This document shows, piece after piece, positions 8,145-16,565 of a DNA stretch of 64,000 nucleotides (position 1 is the first letter of the stretch; every line of letters starts with the position of its first letter). A model generated the notes under the pieces. That model ran no database searches, had not been told where the DNA came from, and saw nothing but the letters and a program-made list of their open reading frames with translations. The stretch comes from Mangrovibacterium lignilyticum (GTDB taxonomy: Bacteria > Bacteroidota > Bacteroidia > Bacteroidales > Prolixibacteraceae), in the NCBI RefSeq assembly GCF_010882175.1, contig NZ_WKLH01000005.1:1-64000 (forward strand), given 5' to 3'. The translations under genes and the position numbers were made by a program.

Positions 8145-9231
8145 TTTTCCACTGTTTTAATTTTTTCATTGCTTTTTGCGTACAGCCCAACAGGCCTTGC
8201 TTTTGCGATAGCAAAATGACTTCGACCGCCAGCTCGCCGAATACACGTTGCTCCGTCCGGGCTTTGATTCGTTCCGAAAATACGGTCCAAAATTCCGGAT
8301 CATCGATAAAATCGAGCGCCTCCTCGGTGGTGTTGGCTTGCATAATCTTTGAAAAGGCTTCGGGACTTTGGCTGAACCGAAAATAGTGCGCTGCCAGGAT
8401 CTCATTACGGGCGTCGGCTACCTTGCTGTGCGTCTGGAAAATACCGCCAGCTATCTTCACCAATTTGCCAAGGTGGCCTATCAATACCAGCTGCTTAAAA
8501 TCACGGGCAACGGCCTGTTCGAGCATAAAACCGATGTAATTGCTGGTAACCACAACCTGTGCTTCATTTACCGGCAGATTCGCACTCGAAAAGGCGGTGC
8601 TGTAATTTCCCGGACTGAAAATAGCCTTGTTCCAGCCCAATGCTTTCAGTTGATCCAGCTTCAGAACCAGCGAGTCTTTCAAAGCCTCTTCGGACATGGG
8701 CCGGACAATACCCGTTGTGCCCAAAACCGATAACCCACCAACAATTCCAAAACTTGGGTTGAAGGTTTTCCGGGCCAGTTCTTCCCCTTTTGGAATGCTG
8801 ATTTCTACGGTAACTGCCAGGTTGGGAGGCAGCACATCGGCCACCGACTCTCGGATCATTTTTAAGGGCACGGGGTTGATGGCTGCTTCGCCGGGAGCAA
8901 TGGCCAGTCCCGGTTTGGTTACCCGACCGACTCCGTTTCCTCCGATAATTTTAACGCCTTGGTGAGTGCCCGACCAAATCCGCGCCACGATCTCCGCACC
9001 ATGGGTAATGTCCGGATCATCTCCGGCATCTTTAATTGTCGTCGCGAATCCTTGTCCGGGCGAAAACGAAGCTTTCTCGATTTCGAGCCAAACTTCGTCC
9101 TCGTTGGGCAATTTCACCCCAACTTCGTGCAGGCTTTGCTGATGCACCAGCATCCAGGCAGCAGCTTTTGCTACCGCCGCCGCGCAAGTTCCCGTGGTTA
9201 ATCCGTTTCGCAGTGTTCGTTGTTCTGGCAT
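8137..9231 (-). CDS. cbiD: Cobalt-precorrin-5B C1-methyltransferase
   Basis: Methylates C1 in the anaerobic route. The 364-aa protein has the diagnostic N-terminus LRNGLTTGTCAAAVAKAAAW, a glycine-rich GGNGVGRVTKPGLAIAPGEAAINPVP segment around 98-123 (only partly quoted elsewhere) and GLSVLGTTGIVRPMSEEAL in the middle. Length fits CbiD (about 360-370). Twelve bases separate it from cbiC and it overlaps cbiE by 8. Confidence 0.93.
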   Translation of the reverse strand: MPEQRTLRNGLTTGTCAAAVAKAAAWMLVHQQSLHEVGVKLPNEDEVWLEIEKASFSPGQGFATTIKDAGDDPDITHGAEIVARIWSGTHQGVKIIGGNGVGRVTKPGLAIAPGEAAINPVPLKMIRESVADVLPPNLAVTVEISIPKGEELARKTFNPSFGIVGGLSVLGTTGIVRPMSEEALKDSLVLKLDQLKALGWNKAIFSPGNYSTAFSSANLPVNEAQVVVTSNYIGFMLEQAVARDFKQLVLIGHLGKLVKIAGGIFQTHSKVADARNEILAAHYFRFSQSPEAFSKIMQANTTEEALDFIDDPEFWTVFSERIKARTEQRVFGELAVEVILLSQKQGLLGCTQKAMKKLKQWKNE

Positions 9232-9243
9232 CTCCGGCTTTCG

Positions 9244-9885
9244 CTAATTTCGTTTAGTCAGTTCGTACAAGAGGGCATTCAACATGGCTATCCCCACGGT
9301 ACTGCCGCCTTTCCGGCCACGAATCAAGAGGTAGGGAAGTCCTGATTCCTTCAACATTTGCTTCGATTCGGCTGCGCCAACAAAGCCCACCGGAACACCA
9401 ATCACGAGGTCGGGTTCGATGAGCCCTTCAGCATACAACTCGCACAAACGAACAAGCGCTGTTGGTGCATTGCCGATCACAAAAATGCGAAAGCGTTCGT
9501 CCTGTGCCGCCTTGTTAATTCCACAAATAGAGCGGGTAATTCCCCGGGCTTTGGCTTCTGCAACAACCCCCTCGTCGTGCACAAAACAGTGCAGTTCGCA
9601 GCCCAGCTTTCGCAAAGAAGGTTTGCTCACTCCGGCCACAATCATGCTGGTGTCAGCATAAATGCGACACGATTGCTGCAAGGCGTTTTTTGCCAGTTCG
9701 ACCGCATCAGGATGGGCTTCGAACAGGTGCGCGTATTCAAAATCGGCCGTGGTGTGAATGACCCGCTTCACAATGGAAGCGTACTGCTCCGGGATATGGA
9801 GGTGCGAAAGCTCGCGCGAAATAATTTCCATGCTGTCGCTTTCAATTCCCATGGGGTTTAAATTGACGTAGTTGCTTTTTTCCAT
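9244..9885 (-). CDS. cbiC: Cobalt-precorrin-8 methylmutase
   Basis: Moves the C11 methyl to C12 to form cobyrinic acid. The open frame extends to 9981, but the chosen start at 9885 (MEKSNYVNLNPMGIESDSM) removes a 32-residue lead that lies entirely within cbiA coding sequence and matches no family feature. The protein is then 213 aa, usual for CbiC/CobH. It contains HTTADFEYAHL (about 38-48) with the conserved His, DTSMIVAGVSK, and VGVPVGFVGAAESK near the C-terminus. It overlaps the end of cbiA by 28 bp. Confidence 0.92.
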   Translation of the reverse strand: MEKSNYVNLNPMGIESDSMEIISRELSHLHIPEQYASIVKRVIHTTADFEYAHLFEAHPDAVELAKNALQQSCRIYADTSMIVAGVSKPSLRKLGCELHCFVHDEGVVAEAKARGITRSICGINKAAQDERFRIFVIGNAPTALVRLCELYAEGLIEPDLVIGVPVGFVGAAESKQMLKESGLPYLLIRGRKGGSTVGIAMLNALLYELTKRN

Positions 9886-11210
9886 AGCGTACAAATGGCG
9901 TTTAGAAATTCGAAATTGGAGTAAAAGTGCACGTGGGCATAGGCCGCCAGGCAATTTTCGCGTTGCAGGCCACATTCCCATTCGTTCGATCGCTTTGGTT
10001 TCCGTATATGGTATGTTTCCATGTAGTTCTTTGGGGATTCTTTTTGTACAAGTTGCGATCGGTGAAACTCATGGCAGGGGGTTATGGTGTCGGCGTAGTT
10101 GATTTGCGCATAGCCAAATCGTTGCAACCGGGTGGTCATTTGCACCGAAACATTGAAAACACCACACATGGGCGTCTCCTCATTTTCCAGTGAAATAATG
10201 CTGTCGGTCAAGTACATTAGTCCGCCGCACTCTGCATAAACCGGCATGCCCGAATCTATTTTTTGCTTGATCTCCTGCATCAGCACTTTGTTCTGCTGCA
10301 ATTCTGTCGTGAATACTTCCGGATAGCCACCGCCCAGGTATAAACAATTACAGGCGGCGGGCAAACAGGGATCATTTAGCGGGCTGAAATAATGCAGCGT
10401 GGCTCCCAGTTTTTCCAGTAATTCCAGGTTGTCCTGGTAATAAAAACTGAAGGCTTTGTCCCTGGCCACTCCGATGTGCAGATCAGACAAATCAAGATCC
10501 GGAAGTTCAATTGGAGCAAGTGAAGGTTGCTCAATTTCAGTCGCTTTTAACAGCGCCTGAATATCGATGGTTTCTTCCAGCGTTTGCCGGAGAAGCTCGA
10601 TTTTATCCGGAAGCGTGTCTACCTCATCAGCCTGGATCAATCCCAGGTGGCGGCTTTTGAGTCCAATTTCCTTACGGGTTGGCAGGTAGCCAATGCAGGT
10701 TAGGCCGGTTTCCTCTTCAATCAATGTTTGAAGGAATTCAAATTGCATTTCGGAGGACACGTGATTCAAAATCACCCCGCGTACGTTCGACGGATTTTTA
10801 AGCTCGGCAAATCCTTTGATAATGGCGATGACTGACTGGTAAAGCCCTTTGCAATTGACAACAAGCACAACCGGCAAATTCAGCTTTTGCGCCATTTCCC
10901 AGGTCGAACCTGAACCCTCTTTTCCCAACCCATCGTACATGCCCATGACACCTTCAACCACAGCAATGTCGCTATCGGCCGAGTGTTTTTGAAAAAGGTG
11001 CTGCAGGCTTTGGTCATTCAATAAAAAGCTATCGAGGTTGTACGATGGCACTCCGGTTACGCGTCGGTGAAAGGCCGGATCGATATAGTCGGGACCGGTT
11101 TTAAATGGCGCAACTTGCATTCCTTTCGATTGCAGTAAAGCCATCAGTCCAATGGTGACTGTTGTCTTTCCGCATCCACTGTTTGTGCCAGCTACTATAA
11201 ATCCGTGCAT
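9858..11210 (-). CDS. cbiA: Cobyrinic acid a,c-diamide synthase
   Basis: Amidates the a and c side chains using glutamine and ATP. The 450-aa protein has an N-terminal P-loop-like GTNSGCGKTTVTIGLMALL (about 8-26), the DYIDPAFHRRVTG motif, VVEGVMGMYDG, and a C-terminal class I glutamine amidotransferase domain with the nucleophile in YAECGGLMYLTD. Length matches CbiA. It overlaps cbiO by 16 bp at its start and cbiC at its end. This is the last corrin-ring step encoded in the window. Confidence 0.93.
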   Translation of the reverse strand: MHGFIVAGTNSGCGKTTVTIGLMALLQSKGMQVAPFKTGPDYIDPAFHRRVTGVPSYNLDSFLLNDQSLQHLFQKHSADSDIAVVEGVMGMYDGLGKEGSGSTWEMAQKLNLPVVLVVNCKGLYQSVIAIIKGFAELKNPSNVRGVILNHVSSEMQFEFLQTLIEEETGLTCIGYLPTRKEIGLKSRHLGLIQADEVDTLPDKIELLRQTLEETIDIQALLKATEIEQPSLAPIELPDLDLSDLHIGVARDKAFSFYYQDNLELLEKLGATLHYFSPLNDPCLPAACNCLYLGGGYPEVFTTELQQNKVLMQEIKQKIDSGMPVYAECGGLMYLTDSIISLENEETPMCGVFNVSVQMTTRLQRFGYAQINYADTITPCHEFHRSQLVQKESPKNYMETYHIRKPKRSNEWECGLQRENCLAAYAHVHFYSNFEFLNAICTLWKKATTSI

Positions 11211-12037
11211 AATTTTTTTGTTAGTCTGTTTACTAATTCTGTTTCGTTTCCGGGAAGCTCATCTGCTGCCAATGCAGGTTGGTACATTCGGGCCAGCTTA
11301 ACCAGTAATGGCTGTTCCAAACCTGCTTCGGCCAGCGCTTCGGCATTGCCGAACACCTGTTTGGGCGAGCCCATGTCGAGTACCCGACCTTCTTTGAGTA
11401 GAACAACCAGATCGGCCCAGGCGTATGCCTGATTCACATCATGGGTTGAAATGAGCAGTGTTTTACCATTTTTGTTTTGGGCTTCCAACAGCTCAAAAGT
11501 CAAGCGGGCATTTTGCGGATCGAGGTTCGAGGCCGGTTCATCGCAAACAATCAGCTCCGGCTCCATGGATAAGATCGAGGCCAGGCAAATCCGTTTCTTT
11601 TGTCCTGAGCTCAGTTGATGTGGCGAATGATGCTTCAGCTCCTGCAAATCGAAGTAATCCAGGTAATTTTCAACCTGCTCACGAATCCACTTTTTATCTG
11701 TATGCAAATTGCTGAGCCCAAAGGCGACTTCCTCGTAAACCGATGGAGCCACCAACTGGTTATCGCTTTCCTGAAATACAATGCCCACGTTTTGCCGCAA
11801 CTCCTGCAAAGCTTTCCGGTTGTATCGGTATTGTTTTCCCCGATAGTGGAGTTCACCATTCGTGGGTTTGTAAATTCCATTCAACAAAAGCAGAAGCGTT
11901 GATTTTCCTGCGCCATTGGCACCCATCAACGCAATTTTTCTACCCTCGGGAAGCGCCAGGTCAACTTCGGTTAACGCTTGCTTTCCTGTCGGATAGCGAT
12001 AGCTTACTGCTTTTAATTCAATTAGATTACCAGCCAT
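11195..12037 (-). CDS. cbiO: Cobalt ECF transporter ATPase
   Basis: ATP-binding subunit of the CbiMNQO cobalt importer. I place the start at 12037 (MAGNLIELKAVSYRYPTG) rather than 12079, because the upstream 14 residues lie within cbiQ and the ABC fold begins right after MAG. The protein (280 aa) has Walker A GANGAGKSTLLLLLNG, Q-loop GIVFQESDNQL, signature LSSGQKKRICLA and Walker B LIVCDEPASNLD. It overlaps cbiQ by 11 bp and cbiA by 16 bp. Confidence 0.93.
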   Translation of the reverse strand: MAGNLIELKAVSYRYPTGKQALTEVDLALPEGRKIALMGANGAGKSTLLLLLNGIYKPTNGELHYRGKQYRYNRKALQELRQNVGIVFQESDNQLVAPSVYEEVAFGLSNLHTDKKWIREQVENYLDYFDLQELKHHSPHQLSSGQKKRICLASILSMEPELIVCDEPASNLDPQNARLTFELLEAQNKNGKTLLISTHDVNQAYAWADLVVLLKEGRVLDMGSPKQVFGNAEALAEAGLEQPLLVKLARMYQPALAADELPGNETELVNRLTKKLCTDL

Positions 12038-12797
12038 AATTGCAGCAAATAAGAAGGAGCAAGGTTGCAGCAGAAACAAAGCTTGCCGGTATTATCAACT
12101 GTGACGGAACAAACTGTCTTTCATTTTGCAGAAAGCAATAATTTTCTCCGGCACAACGTGCTTGCATAGCCGTTTCAAGCAGTTTGGCGTTCTGCATCGA
12201 CTGATGAAATACAGCAGCCATTAAGCCAGCAAAAAGCGGAATCCGTTTCCCATTTCCGGAATAGCCCAAACGGCATTTTTGAGCCCGATACATCTCGAAA
12301 CTCGTATGGCGAAGGTTTTCTATAAACTTGAATGTGATCACGAATAAATCGATGAACAAAGCCGGAATCCGGCACTTTCTCATCAGTTCTGCTATTTCTG
12401 AAATCGTGTTCGTCAGTAAAATGAAATATAGAATACTGATGAGGGCTAAACTTCGACTGAGTAGCAAGCTTGCCAGTTGTAATCCGTCCGTTGAAAGGCC
12501 AATTGGCAATTGCGCGATAGTGATGAACGCTTTCTGAGCAGGAATTTCCAGTACAATCACGAAACATCCAATTAGGATGAATGCGACAGGAATCCGGTAC
12601 AGGCGAGTTAAGTTTGACATACCGACACGACTAATCTCTAACAGACAGATATTGACTAACGCAAACATTGCCCAATTGAAATAGACAGAGCTGGATACCA
12701 AGGCCAAAACCATTGCCGGAGCCCAATAAAGAGCCCGGACGGCAGGCGACAGCTGCTGCAAGCGATGATTGTGTTTATAGATTTCTGTAATCCACAT
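12027..12797 (-). CDS. cbiQ: Cobalt ECF transporter transmembrane subunit
   Basis: Membrane T-component of the cobalt importer. The start at 12797 (MWITEIYKHNHRLQQLSP) gives a TAATG junction with cbiN; an ATG at 12824 is possible but would add only a charged lead. The 256-aa protein has several hydrophobic segments and the cytoplasmic coupling motifs, including the AQKCRLGY segment that reads like the EAA-type A-R-G/A-x-C motif of CbiQ, and a second ...MQARC near the C-terminus. It overlaps cbiO by 11 bp. Confidence 0.88.
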   Translation of the reverse strand: MWITEIYKHNHRLQQLSPAVRALYWAPAMVLALVSSSVYFNWAMFALVNICLLEISRVGMSNLTRLYRIPVAFILIGCFVIVLEIPAQKAFITIAQLPIGLSTDGLQLASLLLSRSLALISILYFILLTNTISEIAELMRKCRIPALFIDLFVITFKFIENLRHTSFEMYRAQKCRLGYSGNGKRIPLFAGLMAAVFHQSMQNAKLLETAMQARCAGENYCFLQNERQFVPSQLIIPASFVSAATLLLLICCNYGW

Positions 12798-13072
12798 TAA
12801 GCTTTCTTTTTGCTTTGCTTCCAAACGAAATAAGCAACAACACTGAGTCCGATTATAGCCTGAAGAGCAAACAATACAGGCTCAGCCCATGGTTGTTTAA
12901 ACTCAATTAAGTGCTTCGCCCATGGCTGATACTGGGGGGCTATTTGCTGAATCAGTTCAACAGAACGATCGTCGGTTCCCGCGAAATTGGGGAACAGATC
13001 AGTTGCTAAAAATTGGATTAGCATAACCAGCAGACAACCGCTAAGCAGGTATATGACTGTTTTTCGTCTCAT
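12797..13072 (-). CDS. cbiN: Cobalt transport protein CbiN-like subunit
   Basis: Small accessory membrane subunit of CbiMNQO. The start at 13072 (MRRKTVIYLLSG) is preferred over 13156, whose extra 28 residues fall inside cbiM. The 91-aa product has an N-terminal transmembrane helix, a periplasmic loop containing FAGTDDRSVELIQQIAP, and a C-terminal helix ending in KQSKKKA, the two-helix layout of CbiN. It overlaps the end of cbiM by 32 bp, which suggests coupled translation. Confidence 0.85.
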   Translation of the reverse strand: MRRKTVIYLLSGCLLVMLIQFLATDLFPNFAGTDDRSVELIQQIAPQYQPWAKHLIEFKQPWAEPVLFALQAIIGLSVVAYFVWKQSKKKA

Positions 13073-13793
13073 AAAGATTCGGATTGAGTTCTTGAATTTC
13101 TGCTTTATTTGTTCGTTGTATGTACTGAAAGGCCAGTACCGTAAAAACGGCTTCAATAACAGCTAACGGTAATTGGGTTACGGCAAAAATGGATAGAAAC
13201 TTGATCAGGTTGCTACTAAATGCTGCCGTTGATTCAGCAAATGCGACCGCCAGTTGGGCCGACGTGCAGCTGTAAATAACCAGGTTTGATACGAATGAGG
13301 CCCCACCAACAGCAAGCCATTGCGGAGCTTTTATAACTTTCAGAAAACGGAAAGCCCACACCGCCGAAAAAGCGCCACAAACGGCCATTGAGAAACCATT
13401 TGCTCCAAGCGTAGTCAATCCGCCATGAGCGAGAAGCAGGGCTTGAAACAGCAACACGATTAAGGCAACGACCGACATGCTTGACGCTCCAAATAGCAGG
13501 GCACCCAGCGCAATACCGGTTAAATGTGAACTGCTTCCGGCGACCGATGGCAACTTCAGCGAGCTCAAAATAAAAACATAGGCAGCTATTGCTGCAAAAA
13601 GCAACTTGGCGTTGGGGTATTCGCTAATGGTTTGCTTGAGCCTGGAAAAGCCGGCGATGAGAACCGCCAGGTAAACGGCCCACCAGGCAATGCACCACGA
13701 AGCAGGAAGAAAGCCTTCAGCAATATGCATGCTGTTGGCCACTCCCGGCAATAAAAGACCGAGCCCTAGATAGGCCTGTTTTTTCTTACTCAT
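13041..13793 (-). CDS. cbiM: Cobalt ECF transporter substrate-binding membrane protein
   Basis: S-component of the cobalt importer. The 250-aa protein starts with a short hydrophobic leader ending in GVANS followed by MHIAEGFLP (about 22-30); in CbiM the mature N-terminal Met-His binds the metal, so the leader is probably cleaved. Several transmembrane segments follow, with LTGIALGALLFGASSM and the LTTLGANGFSMAVCG loop typical of the family. Its ATG shares base 13793 with the stop of cbiX. Confidence 0.93.
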   Translation of the reverse strand: MSKKKQAYLGLGLLLPGVANSMHIAEGFLPASWCIAWWAVYLAVLIAGFSRLKQTISEYPNAKLLFAAIAAYVFILSSLKLPSVAGSSSHLTGIALGALLFGASSMSVVALIVLLFQALLLAHGGLTTLGANGFSMAVCGAFSAVWAFRFLKVIKAPQWLAVGGASFVSNLVIYSCTSAQLAVAFAESTAAFSSNLIKFLSIFAVTQLPLAVIEAVFTVLAFQYIQRTNKAEIQELNPNLYETKNSHIPA

Positions 13794-14161
13794 CAGGCAA
13801 TCTCCTGCACTTTTCGGTACATGATTTCAGCCATCAGCGGCTCACGGCCAATGGGCTTGCCAAAGTGAAAATCCAGTTGTGGGTATTTTACTTTCAGCTG
13901 CGTCAGAATTTCAGGAATATCTTCTTTAATGTGATTCCCGTTTAAGAGGAAGTAGGGGATAACAACGACCCGGTTGACATCGGATTGAGCGATTTCTGCA
14001 ACAACTTCTTCCAATGATGGAGCAGCCAGCTCCATATGAGCACCAAAAACGTTTTGCCCATCCATTTTTTCTTTCAACAAGGCTACAATGTAATTGAAAT
14101 CTTCAACTGCCTGAGTTGATTTACTACCGTGTCCGAGGATAATAACCGCTTGCTTTTGCAT
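13793..14161 (-). CDS. cbiX: Sirohydrochlorin cobaltochelatase (short CbiX form)
   Basis: Inserts cobalt into sirohydrochlorin, the committed step of the anaerobic branch. At 122 aa it is the short, single-domain CbiX type that works as a dimer. The first metal-binding His is in VIILGHGSKS (about His11) and the second in YFLLNGNHIKEDIP. It is the first gene after the cobalamin riboswitch. No His-rich C-terminal tail is present, unlike some longer homologues. Confidence 0.92.
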   Translation of the reverse strand: MQKQAVIILGHGSKSTQAVEDFNYIVALLKEKMDGQNVFGAHMELAAPSLEEVVAEIAQSDVNRVVVIPYFLLNGNHIKEDIPEILTQLKVKYPQLDFHFGKPIGREPLMAEIMYRKVQEIA

Positions 14162-14309
14162 TTTTTGATCGATTTAAATTTGAGAAACTCATCAAAAGCA
14201 ATGCTTGGGGAAACCGGATAAAGCGCCTGCGATCCTGCATGGCTATATACAACGAAACAAAATGAAATCCAACGAATGGGTGCCATTTGCTTTTATTCCC
14301 GAAAGCATT

Positions 14310-14500
14310 GTAATACTACTTGGCAGGTCTTCTGGCTCGTCCGTTTTTCGAGGCCTTCCCATCCTTTATTGTCGGACAGTGGCAAAAGTGTTCTCGAAAA
14401 CTGTTTTTGGACTTACAGCTGCGGGCACAGCTCCGGAATTTTCAATAATTGAAGCACCGGATTCCCATATTAAGGTTTCTCCTGTAGAGGAAGAAATCCA
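14310..14500 (-). promoter_or_regulatory. Cobalamin (AdoCbl-type) riboswitch
   Basis: Read on the minus strand, the segment contains the conserved blocks of the B12 riboswitch in order: ATGGGAATCCGGTGC (about 14475-14455), CGGAGCTGTGCCCGCAGCTG (about 14433-14414), GCCACTGT near 14385, GATGGGAAGG near 14360, and GAGCCAGAAGACCTGCC ending at 14322. All core elements are intact. It lies between a promoter and cbiX, about 150 bases upstream of the cbiX start, and should repress the whole operon when cobalamin is plentiful. Exact ends of stem P1 are estimates. Confidence 0.95.
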
Positions 14501-14511
14501 CCAATTGGAGA

Positions 14512-14539
14512 CAAATCTATATAAAAAACGGGTTGGCAA
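14512..14539 (-). promoter_or_regulatory. Promoter of the cobalamin operon
   Basis: On the minus strand a TAGATTTG box (14519-14512) matches the Bacteroidota -7 consensus TAnnTTTG, and a TTG (14539-14537) lies 17 bases upstream, slightly short of the usual 19-21. Transcription would begin just before the riboswitch at about 14505, which fits its function. Confidence 0.55.
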
Positions 14540-14736
14540 CGTGTATTAATGCAATTATTTTATTGTTTATAATAAGATGCGGATATCTAAAATAGCTACT
14601 ATTTAATTGATAATTAAACGAAACAATCAGTTGTCTAATACATATTCTAATCAATTAGGATGTAGGTACCTGAAACTGCAATTGATTGGGCGGTAGGTTA
14701 AATATCATCTATTAACCTGTGTAGCCTTTCCCCTTT

Positions 14737-15117
14737 TTAAGAAGATTGGTTAAAATAGTCCAACTTGATTTGAATCTGGTATTTTCGTGATTGGGGTACC
14801 TTTAGCCAGTTTAGCAACGGTTCAAGCGTAGTGAAAACCTGGTATTTGGAGGAGTGTTTGTAATTTCGAACAAATTGAACGGTTTTGCTTAAATGTGCAT
14901 TCGGTGAAAGGATTGCGAATTTCTGTAGTCTGTGGTCCAATTGATCGTAAACAAAATTGCTCAGATCTGCGATTTCATCAGAATCCAGTTCAATTATTGC
15001 CTTTCGAATGTCGATCAGGACAAAATAGTCTTCTCGTAAAAAGGGGATCGCGTTAATTTCCGTAATTATTCGTCCAATAGTTTCTTTGTTGAGCAGATTG
15101 CGATGAGAAATAATCAT
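14737..15117 (-). CDS. SpoIIAA/STAS-like hypothetical protein
   Basis: A 126-aa protein of unknown role. The segment DYFVLIDIRKAIIELDSDEI and the later KFAILSPN, YQVFTTLEPLLNWLKVP give alternating strands and helices resembling SpoIIAA-like proteins common in Bacteroidota, which bind partner proteins or membranes. This family call is by pattern only. The frame is open for 22 codons further upstream (to a stop at 15184) without a good start codon, so the true N-terminus could be longer with an unusual start. It stands alone, transcribed toward the cobalamin operon promoter. Confidence 0.55.
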   Translation of the reverse strand: MIISHRNLLNKETIGRIITEINAIPFLREDYFVLIDIRKAIIELDSDEIADLSNFVYDQLDHRLQKFAILSPNAHLSKTVQFVRNYKHSSKYQVFTTLEPLLNWLKVPQSRKYQIQIKLDYFNQSS

Positions 15118-15228
15118 TAATCGCAGAATGGTTTTTATTTCATCTATGTTCAGGTATACTGTGTCTGCAGTTTCCGAGTCTACTTAAAATTCAATATTCT
15201 TGAATGCCGGATTCGAAGAAGTTTTGCC

Positions 15229-15387
15229 ATGCGCCTTTTGGGTGTGATGAACGTGACCTTATTCACGACTGACCTGACCAATGATTTGGTGACGCTGGAA
15301 GCCCTGCCTAAATCGGATTTGCTGGAATTACTCCGGGATCTGATCGTGCAGGCGCGATTAAAGAATCGAATTTTCGAAATCAATTAA
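15229..15387 (+). CDS. Small hypothetical protein (52 aa)
   Basis: ATG 15229 to TAA 15387 encodes a 52-residue peptide whose C-terminal half, DLVTLEALPKSDLLELL, is strongly amphipathic and helical and looks like real protein sequence. It ends 11 bases before the lipoprotein gene, suggesting a shared transcript. The frame stays open upstream of the ATG, so this could be the tail of a decayed longer gene. No family is recognised. Confidence 0.35.
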   Translation: MRLLGVMNVTLFTTDLTNDLVTLEALPKSDLLELLRDLIVQARLKNRIFEIN

Positions 15388-15398
15388 CATTTTAAGCG

Positions 15399-15887
15399 AT
15401 GAAAAAACAGTATTTCAACGACATTTTGATTGTCAGTTTTGTACTTCTTCTTTTAGGCGGATGTTCAAAAGAAGAAACAGAAACGAATGGTAAAGAGGGC
15501 ATTGTTCAAGTTGAGCTCGCCTTCTCTGAGAATTATGCATCCTATTCCTGGACGATGGGCTTCCAGCTTGTTTCCAGCAGTAACAATGTCTCCCTTTCGG
15601 GGCATAACTGGGATGAGAATACCCGGCCGGAAGAATTTGCAAGCTGGTTAACAGTGACAGATGACGTTATAAACTCCGGGCAGTATCAGTTGAAAACCAT
15701 TGATAAAGTGTCAGCAGTTACCCTAAACGGAACCGCAGAACTGCGGGATGATGCAGAAAGCCTGGCGCCCTTAACGGTAACAGCAAGGATTTATGTTGAT
15801 GGTGAACTGATTAAAATGGAATCCGCGTCATTCGAGCCGGGTGGCTTCAGTTACCTGACAGTTATTGTGAGTAATGAGGATTTTTAA
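15399..15887 (+). CDS. Hypothetical lipoprotein
   Basis: The 162-aa product has a short basic N-terminus, a hydrophobic stretch and a lipobox LLGGC (Cys22) followed by SKEETE, so it is predicted to be a lipid-anchored envelope protein. The remainder is rich in beta-strand-like alternation (VQVELAFSE, LKTIDKVSAVTLNG, LTVTARIYVDGEL). That reads like a small immunoglobulin-like or fimbrillin-like domain, but no family can be named. It has a clear ATG and follows the 52-aa ORF closely. Confidence 0.7.
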   Translation: MKKQYFNDILIVSFVLLLLGGCSKEETETNGKEGIVQVELAFSENYASYSWTMGFQLVSSSNNVSLSGHNWDENTRPEEFASWLTVTDDVINSGQYQLKTIDKVSAVTLNGTAELRDDAESLAPLTVTARIYVDGELIKMESASFEPGGFSYLTVIVSNEDF

Positions 15888-15909
15888 GATGTGGCTGGTT
15901 CAGGTGATT

Positions 15910-16077
15910 TTAGCGTCTGATTCGTGGATCTCCCTTGTCCGGGCCAATTACCCACCAAAAATACCAGATACACAAGCCGATTGCTATAAAATAGCCTTTA
16001 AAGGTATGGGTTCCCATGGCGGTCATAATCTCGATAAAAGAGACCCACATTAATCTGCAAAAGACAAGTAATTTCAT
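15910..16077 (-). CDS. Small single-pass membrane protein (55 aa)
   Basis: ATG at 16075-16077, stop TAA at 15912-15910. The product has an amphipathic start, then a tryptophan-rich transmembrane segment GYFIAIGLCIWYFWWVIG (about 28-45) and a polar end GPDKGDPRIRR. Composition is typical of genuine small membrane proteins rather than a random frame. It is convergent with the lipoprotein gene, ending 23 bases from it. No function can be assigned. Confidence 0.45.
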   Translation of the reverse strand: MKLLVFCRLMWVSFIEIMTAMGTHTFKGYFIAIGLCIWYFWWVIGPDKGDPRIRR

Positions 16078-16214
16078 ATATGTAAGTTACTGTTTATTGG
16101 GGTTTTGTGTAATGTATTTGTGTTGGATATCTGTGTATTAATATATATAATTAAGGTTAACTATGAGGCCCTTTCGTCTTCTGCTCAGCTTCCCTTTTTG
16201 GGGAGAATTGTTCT

Positions 16215-16251
16215 GCAGCCCTCATCCTGGCATGTTCAGGGTGGGGGCTGC
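16215..16251. repeat. Strong 15-bp hairpin in a gene-poor stretch
   Basis: Arms 16215-16229 (GCAGCCCTCATCCTG) and 16237-16251 (CAGGGTGGGGGCTGC) pair over 15 bp with two T-G wobbles and a 7-base loop. On the plus strand it is followed by only a short T-rich run, so it is at best a weak terminator; it could also be part of a small RNA or the leader of the gene at 16566. Apart from this hairpin I see nothing convincing in 16078-16565. Confidence 0.55.
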
Positions 16252-16565
16252 TTTGTATTGGTTGCCGGCACCGTAGAATCCGCCTCTCTCGTGTGAGCAT
16301 TTATGATTACGTGAAGTCTTATTGAGTCTTGTTTGGAACTGGTTCTTTCCTGAATTTTTTCCTGTTCTCAGCTGATTGACCGTTCGCAAAAATCATACGC
16401 AAGGTGCATCCTCAAAATTTGCACTGCCTGGCGATTGAAAGGATTTTCCCGGCATATACTCATTCCAACAAATTGGAACTCTGCGTTATTCCAGTTGCTC
16501 CTTGCAATTGCATTTTGCGGGTGCTGTACCAGCCTATCATTTTTTTAACTTCAAATTCAATCATT

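Noticed and set aside
14205-14549. A 114-codon plus-strand ORF
   Set aside because: It is antisense to the cobalamin riboswitch, and its peptide shows no family-like features.
16105-16296. A 63-codon plus-strand ORF
   Set aside because: It spans the strong hairpin, has no plausible ribosome-binding site and its composition is not protein-like.
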